From positions 1 through 7,764 of the forward strand of contig VBNP01000154.1 in assembly GCA_005877965.1 (NCBI GenBank): a DNA stretch of 7,764 bases, read 5' to 3'. Source of the stretch: Gammaproteobacteria bacterium. Its GTDB lineage: Bacteria > Pseudomonadota > Gammaproteobacteria > Steroidobacterales > Steroidobacteraceae. Shown here in pieces: positions 4,271 through 7,764 of this stretch (the first letter of the stretch is position 1; the number at the start of each line of letters is the position of its first letter). The position numbers and the translations under genes are program-made. Below the pieces are notes generated by a model that worked only from the letters and a program-made list of their open reading frames with translations, did no database searches and was not told where the DNA came from.

Positions 4271-6505
4271 ATGAAGACACGCTTGTTGAGTGTACCGGGC
4301 CGGCTCGCAGTCCTCGCGCTCCTGGCCTGGTTCGCGCTCGGCGCCGCCCGGGCTGAGGAGGGGGATCCGCCGGGGCGCGTGGCGCGCGCGAGCGATCTCG
4401 AGGGCTCGGTCTCGCTGCAGCCGGCGGGCGTGCAGGAATGGGCCGCGGCGACCCTCAATCGTCCCCTCACCACGGGCGACAGGCTGTGGACGGATCAGAA
4501 CTCGCGTGCCGAGCTCGACATCGGCGCCGCCGCCATCCGCCTGGGTGCCACCACGGGATTCTCATTCCTCAATCTCGATGACAACACCGCGCAGATGCAG
4601 GTCACCGCGGGAACACTCATCGTGCGGGTGCGGGACCTGCAGGGTAATCAGACCTACGAGGTCGATACCCCGAATATCGCGCTGTCGCTGCAGCAGCCGG
4701 GCGAGTATCGCGTGGAGGTCGACGACGCCGGTGACACCACCGTCGTCAAGGTGAGTGAAGGGCAGGCGCAGGCCGCAGGCGCAGGACAGTCGGTCGCCAT
4801 CGGCACTCAGCAGCGGGTCACATTCACCGGCACGGACACACTCCGCTATGAGAGCGCCTCGCTCGGGGCTCCGGATGATCTGGACAGCTGGTCCGCGGGG
4901 CGTGAGCGTCAGCGCCAGGACTCGCCCTCGCGCCAGTACGTCGCGGACGAGGTCGCCGGCACGCAGGATCTGGACAGCAACGGTCGTTGGGAGGAGACGC
5001 CCGACTACGGTACCGTCTGGGCGCCGACCGTAGTCGTGGCCGGCTGGGCGCCGTACCGTTTCGGTCAGTGGCTATGGATCGCCCCGTGGGGCTGGACCTG
5101 GGTCGATGACGCTCCCTGGGGCTATGCGCCGTTTCACTACGGGCGCTGGGTCCAGTGGAACAGCGCCTGGTGCTGGGTGCCGGGCCCGCGGCACGTGCGC
5201 CCGGTGTACGCGCCCGCGCTGGTGGCCTGGGTGGGCGGACCCGCGGGCGGCGTTTCCGTAGGTATAGGCGCCAACGTCGGCTGGTTCCCGCTGGCGCCGC
5301 GCGAGGTCTACGTGCCGGGCTATCACGTGAGCCCCACTTACGTGCGCAACGTCAACATCACCAACACGACGATCGTGAACAACACCTATATCACCAACGT
5401 CTATCAGAACAACGTCACCAACATTCACTACGTGAACAACACCGCCGGTGCGGTCACCGCCGTGCCGCAGGATGTCTTCACCTCCGGACGGCGTGTCGGC
5501 GGGCACGCCGTGCGCCTGCCGGCGGCGGCCCTGGCGGGCGCGGCCGTCACGCCGGCGCCGCCGGCCCTGGTCCCCAGCCGCCAGAGCGTGCTGGGCGCGA
5601 ATGCGGGCCGCCGTGTCGCTCGGCCGCCCGCGGCGCTGGTGAGCCGGCAGGTCGTGGCGCGCACCCCGCCGCCGCGCGCACCGGTGCCGTTCGACAGACA
5701 GGTGGCGGCGCTCCAGCAAAACGGCGGCCGGCCGCTCGCGCGCGCCGAGCTGGCCCGGCTGCAGAGCGCGGCGCCGGTCACACCCGTGCGGACGATCACC
5801 GGCGGCGGAGCGGTGGCGCGGGCGGGTGCAATATCCCACGGCGCAGGCGCCCGCCCGGGCAGTTCCGCGACCCCGACGCGGCCGGGCTCATCGGCAGCTC
5901 CGGCCGCCGCAGCCGGGCGGGCGCCGAGCTTTGCCGATCGCGAGCGCGTGCTGCAGAACAGCCGCGCGACGCCCTCACCGCGCGACTCCTACAGACCGCC
6001 GGCCGCGGCCCGCGATTCCTCCACCACGCCGATCACGCCATCGCAGGCGCCCGCGCCGCAATCGCGTACCGATCGGCCGCCATCGGCGCAGCAGCATTTG
6101 CCGCCGACCCAACAGCGCGCTTATTCATCCGACGACCCGACCCGCGCCTACGGCCGTCCGCCGTCCGCGCCGGTCAATCACCCGCCGCCCGCCGCCGCTG
6201 CGCCGGTTAACCCTAACCCGCGTCCGCAGCCTCAGTATCAGGAGCAGCGATCTCGCCCGCCCGCGGCCGCTGCACCGCCGGTCAGCCCAAACCCGCGTCC
6301 GCAGGAACCGCAGTATCAGGAGCGATATCGCCCAGCCGCGCCCGCGGCGGCACCGCCTCCGGCGCGTGAAGCGCCGAGCTCACCGCCGGCCAACCGCCCG
6401 CAGGAGCGTCCCGCGTCGCCGCCGTCGCGGCCACAGGAGGCGAAACCCGAGCGCGATTCCGGGCCGCATGCGGACCGAACCTCGCGGGAGCGCGGGGAGC
6501 GGTAG
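4271..6505 (+). CDS. Exported FecR-domain / DUF6600 protein with Pro/Ala-rich tail
   Basis: A 744-residue protein. A signal peptide (basic MKTR, hydrophobic core 12-25, ARA|E cleavage after residue 28) sends it out of the cytoplasm. Residues about 40-190 form a FecR-like beta domain (GDRLWTDQNSRAELDIG at 69-85, NLDDNTAQMQVTAGTL near 101-115, DTPNIALSL at 132-140). Residues about 235-350 are a Trp/Tyr/Gly-rich DUF6600 region (WAPYRFGQWLWIAPWGW at 259-275, DDAPWGYAPFHYGRW at 279-293). Residues 357-391 are dense in Asn, Thr, Val and Tyr. From about 412 to the end the chain is disordered-looking, rich in Pro, Ala, Arg and Gln, with tandem repeats. Function is unknown; an envelope or cell-surface structural or signalling role is a guess, and it lacks the transmembrane anti-sigma part of true FecR. 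Ribosome site GGAG at 4259-4262. It appears to be its own transcription unit. Confidence 0.88.
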   Translation: MKTRLLSVPGRLAVLALLAWFALGAARAEEGDPPGRVARASDLEGSVSLQPAGVQEWAAATLNRPLTTGDRLWTDQNSRAELDIGAAAIRLGATTGFSFLNLDDNTAQMQVTAGTLIVRVRDLQGNQTYEVDTPNIALSLQQPGEYRVEVDDAGDTTVVKVSEGQAQAAGAGQSVAIGTQQRVTFTGTDTLRYESASLGAPDDLDSWSAGRERQRQDSPSRQYVADEVAGTQDLDSNGRWEETPDYGTVWAPTVVVAGWAPYRFGQWLWIAPWGWTWVDDAPWGYAPFHYGRWVQWNSAWCWVPGPRHVRPVYAPALVAWVGGPAGGVSVGIGANVGWFPLAPREVYVPGYHVSPTYVRNVNITNTTIVNNTYITNVYQNNVTNIHYVNNTAGAVTAVPQDVFTSGRRVGGHAVRLPAAALAGAAVTPAPPALVPSRQSVLGANAGRRVARPPAALVSRQVVARTPPPRAPVPFDRQVAALQQNGGRPLARAELARLQSAAPVTPVRTITGGGAVARAGAISHGAGARPGSSATPTRPGSSAAPAAAAGRAPSFADRERVLQNSRATPSPRDSYRPPAAARDSSTTPITPSQAPAPQSRTDRPPSAQQHLPPTQQRAYSSDDPTRAYGRPPSAPVNHPPPAAAAPVNPNPRPQPQYQEQRSRPPAAAAPPVSPNPRPQEPQYQERYRPAAPAAAPPPAREAPSSPPANRPQERPASPPSRPQEAKPERDSGPHADRTSRERGER
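6185..6331 (+). repeat. Two tandem copies of a 72-75 base coding repeat
   Basis: Within the Pro/Ala-rich tail, residues 639-662 and 663-687 of the DUF6600 protein repeat the pattern PPAAAAP-V-PNPRPQ-QYQE-R-R, the second copy with one extra residue. The DNA copies (6185-6256 and 6257-6331) are visibly alike but have several synonymous changes, so the duplication is not fresh. Confidence 0.7.
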
Positions 6506-6581
6506 CTCAGTTGTTCGCGTGCAGAGCTGCGTCTCGAGCAGCCGCTTGCAGGTGCCTTGTCGTTAGAAGACTTATAGCGTC

Positions 6582-6610
6582 TTGACGTTTTAACGTTTCC
6601 AGGCCATACT
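6582..6610 (+). promoter_or_regulatory. Promoter of the toxin-antitoxin operon with internal operator-like dyad
   Basis: TTGACG (6582-6587, five of six to the -35 consensus) is 17 bases from CATACT (6605-6610, four of six to the -10). The initiation point falls at about 6617, the A of the antitoxin ATG. Inside the promoter, ACGTT (6585-6589) and AACGT (6592-6596) form an inverted repeat with a TT centre, a suitable operator for a ribbon-helix-helix dimer and hence for autoregulation. Confidence 0.5.
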
Positions 6611-6616
6611 GGCGAC

Positions 6617-6847
6617 ATGGAAAACTCTAAGCGCGCTACTGTCTACTTTTCGGCGGACATCCATAAAGCACTTCGGCTCCGCGCTGCCGCATCCGACCGC
6701 TCTGTCTCGGACATGGTGAATGATGCGGTGCGGGCCGCACTGGCCGAAGACGCGATTGACCTGGAGTCCTTCGCTACACGACGCGCCGAAAAAAACGTTT
6801 CCTTCGAGTCCTTCGTAAACGGCCTCAAGCGCCGTGGCCAAATATAA
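6617..6847 (+). CDS. Ribbon-helix-helix antitoxin (CopG/RelB-like)
   Basis: A 76-residue protein. RATVYFS at residues 6-12 is the DNA-contacting beta ribbon, followed by two helices (DIHKALRLRAAASDRSVSDMVNDAVRAALAED) typical of ribbon-helix-helix dimers. The C-terminal part (SFESFVNGLKRRGQI, 62-76) is the tail that in such antitoxins wraps and neutralises the toxin. It likely represses its own promoter together with the toxin. The following toxin gene overlaps it by 14 bases, the classical coupling of a type II pair. No Shine-Dalgarno precedes the ATG; the promoter position suggests a leaderless message. DNA here is visibly less GC-rich than the flanking metabolic genes, consistent with horizontal acquisition. 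Confidence 0.87.
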   Translation: MENSKRATVYFSADIHKALRLRAAASDRSVSDMVNDAVRAALAEDAIDLESFATRRAEKNVSFESFVNGLKRRGQI

Positions 6848-7097
6848 GCTTTTACTGAAGGCCTCGGCTGCAAAGGAAATCCAGGCGATAGACTCCCAAG
6901 CTGATAGGCGCCGAATGGTCGAACGGATCGCAGCCCTGGGCAAAGATCCGCGTCCTCACGGCTCGGAAAAGCTTGCGGGATACAACGATCGGTATCGGGT
7001 CCGTCAGGGCAACTTCAGAATCGTTTATCTCGTAGACGATGGACGCTCGGAGGTGACCATTTTCAAGGTCGGTCATCGCAAGGACGTATACCGGTAA
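6834..7097 (+). CDS. RelE/ParE family toxin
   Basis: An 87-residue protein starting with GTG inside the antitoxin gene. The fold signature is clear: KLAGYNDRYRVRQGNFRIVYLVDD (46-69) and the C-terminal VTIFKVGHRKDVYR (74-87). R53, R55 and R62, and R82 and Y86 lie where RelE mRNA endonucleases carry their basic and tyrosine active-site residues, so ribosome-dependent mRNA cleavage is the likely activity; a ParE-like gyrase poison is the main alternative because the two subfamilies share this fold. Length is normal and all conserved blocks are present, so the gene looks intact. Translation probably depends on ribosomes arriving from the antitoxin reading frame, since no separate ribosome site is visible. 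Confidence 0.88.
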   Translation: MAKYKLLLKASAAKEIQAIDSQADRRRMVERIAALGKDPRPHGSEKLAGYNDRYRVRQGNFRIVYLVDDGRSEVTIFKVGHRKDVYR

Positions 7098-7139
7098 GTC
7101 CCCCTGCAGCGCGCCCGAAGGGAACCGGCCCGGCGGTAG

Positions 7140-7145
7140 TACAAT
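7140..7145 (+). promoter_or_regulatory. Candidate -10 element just before the 75-residue gene
   Basis: TACAAT matches the -10 consensus at five of six positions and ends five bases before the ATG at 7151. No good -35 lies at the usual distance. If active, it would make a leaderless message; otherwise the gene may be read through from the toxin operon 53 bases upstream. Confidence 0.35.
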
Positions 7146-7150
7146 AGCGA

Positions 7151-7378
7151 ATGGCCGTCATCACGCCCCAAGAAGCTCTTGCCTATTTCAGGCGGTGGGA
7201 GCTGGTGCGAGACGCGGAAGCGAGGGAACTGAGGCGTGCGCCGATGGAAACCAAGCTTCAGCAGCTCGCGGCGCTGATGGCTTCGCGTCATGTCTTTGGG
7301 CCGGAACCCGATCGCGAGGCGGAGATCCAGGCCGTGCGCGAGCGATGGGCTCGTCTGCGGCGGGTACTGAGTGGTTGA
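7151..7378 (+). CDS. Small protein of unknown function next to a nucleotidyltransferase
   Basis: A 75-residue charged, probably all-helical protein without signal peptide or membrane segment. Helical stretches can be seen at about 5-30 (PQEALAYFRRWELVRDAEAR), 31-45 (METKLQQLAALMAS) and 55-73 (REAEIQAVRERWARLRRV). I do not recognise a named domain. Its codon pattern and smooth N-terminus support a real gene, and the downstream nucleotidyltransferase frame begins at about 7371, overlapping its stop, so the two are likely co-translated. By context it could be a partner or antitoxin of that nucleotidyltransferase; this is an inference from gene order alone. There is no Shine-Dalgarno before the ATG. 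Confidence 0.7.
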   Translation: MAVITPQEALAYFRRWELVRDAEARELRRAPMETKLQQLAALMASRHVFGPEPDREAEIQAVRERWARLRRVLSG

Positions 7379-7764
7379 TCGCCTCCCAGCGTCCTTCAGT
7401 CTGCGCTCGCGGACCTGATGAGGTGGCTGGACGCAGCCCACGTTCCTTCGATGATCATTGGCGGCGTGGCGGCGTCGGTTCTGGGCCGACCGCGGCTCAC
7501 TCAGGATGTCGATGCCCTGGCGGTGCTGCCGGAAGCGGACTGGGCAGACGCCATCCGGCTTGCCTCTCAATACCAGATCCTCCCACGCGTTGAGGACGCA
7601 CTGCAGTTTGCGAAGCGAAGCCGCGTACTGCTCATGCGGCATACGACCTCCGGGATCGACGTCGACGTCACATTCGGCGAGCTGCCTTTCGAGCGTGCGG
7701 CGGTTGCCAACTGTGAAAATCATGAGGTCGGCGGTGTCCGGGTACGACTCCCGCGTGTTGAGGA
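7371..7764 (+). CDS. Nucleotidyltransferase-fold protein, frameshifted 5' end, cut by window edge
   Basis: From an ATG at 7418 an open frame runs to the window end (115 codons). It shows the polymerase-beta-like nucleotidyltransferase motif: IIGG at residues 13-16, then 13 residues later DVD at 30-32, with a third acidic strand IDVDV at 80-84. This resembles the AbiEii/MenT-like and DUF6036-type nucleotidyltransferases, some of which are toxins that modify tRNA. The true start is probably GTG 7371: the codons 7371-7394 read VVDRLPAS, and the matching continuation LQSALADLMRWLD lies in the frame two bases on. Adding a single C near 7394 would fuse them, so the sequence appears to have lost one base, either a real mutation or an error. 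The piece from 7418 alone lacks the first helix. Confidence 0.72.

Noticed and set aside
5155..6210. 351-codon open frame on the plus strand
   Set aside because: Out of frame inside the DUF6600 gene; Arg/Gly/Ala-rich composition typical of a shadow frame, while the real frame has a signal peptide and domains.
6526..6542. GCTGC-N7-GCAGC hairpin after the DUF6600 gene, considered as a terminator
   Set aside because: Only five pairs and no T-run follows; too weak to call an intrinsic terminator.
5826..6566. 246-codon open frame on the plus strand extending past the DUF6600 stop
   Set aside because: Pro/Arg-rich translation of the tail in another frame with no homology features and no ribosome site.
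7195..7593. 132-codon open frame crossing the 75-residue gene and the nucleotidyltransferase start
   Set aside because: It is a third frame, without motifs; the nucleotidyltransferase signature is in a different frame.
7073..7723. 216-codon open frame on the minus strand
   Set aside because: It lies antisense to the 75-residue gene and the nucleotidyltransferase, has no recognisable domain, and its composition is that of a reversed GC-rich coding sequence.

Overview
The window is GC-rich bacterial DNA with closely packed genes on both strands. Gene content (LysR regulator, AzoR-type azoreductase, pirin, ApbE flavin transferase, periplasmic FMN-binding protein, FecR/DUF6600 envelope protein) points to a high-GC proteobacterium. 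A gammaproteobacterium of the Xanthomonadales/Steroidobacterales kind is my best guess, but no rRNA or housekeeping marker is present to prove it.

Positions 1-2021 hold a stress-response unit. On the minus strand an azoreductase gene (454-1044) is followed after about 30 bases by a pirin gene (start at 422, cut by the left edge). A divergent LysR-type regulator (1155-2021) starts on the other side of a 110-base, AT-richer spacer that carries a dyad (1120-1132) overlapping the regulator's likely promoter. The LysR protein appears to lack about a dozen residues of its linker helix.

Positions 2027-4059 look like an extracytoplasmic flavin electron-transfer module. An ApbE-like FAD:protein FMN transferase (2027-2872, minus) is divergent from a secreted or anchored FMN-binding-domain protein with an AGAT flavinylation motif (2978-3553, plus). 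The latter is followed after 5 bases by a four-helix membrane protein with paired histidines that could hold haem (3559-4059). A good Fur-box-like palindrome (2917-2935) lies between the divergent genes on top of the likely promoters, suggesting iron control of the whole module.

Positions 4060-6505 contain a 211-base leader region with an 11-bp-spaced direct repeat, a -10 element and a strong hairpin, then a 744-residue exported FecR/DUF6600 protein with a Trp-rich core, an Asn/Thr-rich stretch and a long Pro/Ala-rich tail with internal repeats.

Positions 6506-7764 are accessory in character. A ribbon-helix-helix antitoxin and RelE/ParE toxin pair (6617-7097) overlap by 14 bases. Then come a 75-residue unknown protein and the start of a nucleotidyltransferase-fold gene (cut by the right edge), which seems to carry a one-base frameshift near its 5' end. 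The antitoxin and the 75-residue gene each have a -10-like hexamer 5-6 bases before their ATG and no clear Shine-Dalgarno sequence, suggesting leaderless transcripts. No rRNA, tRNA, CRISPR, IS element or convincing Rho-independent terminator was seen.
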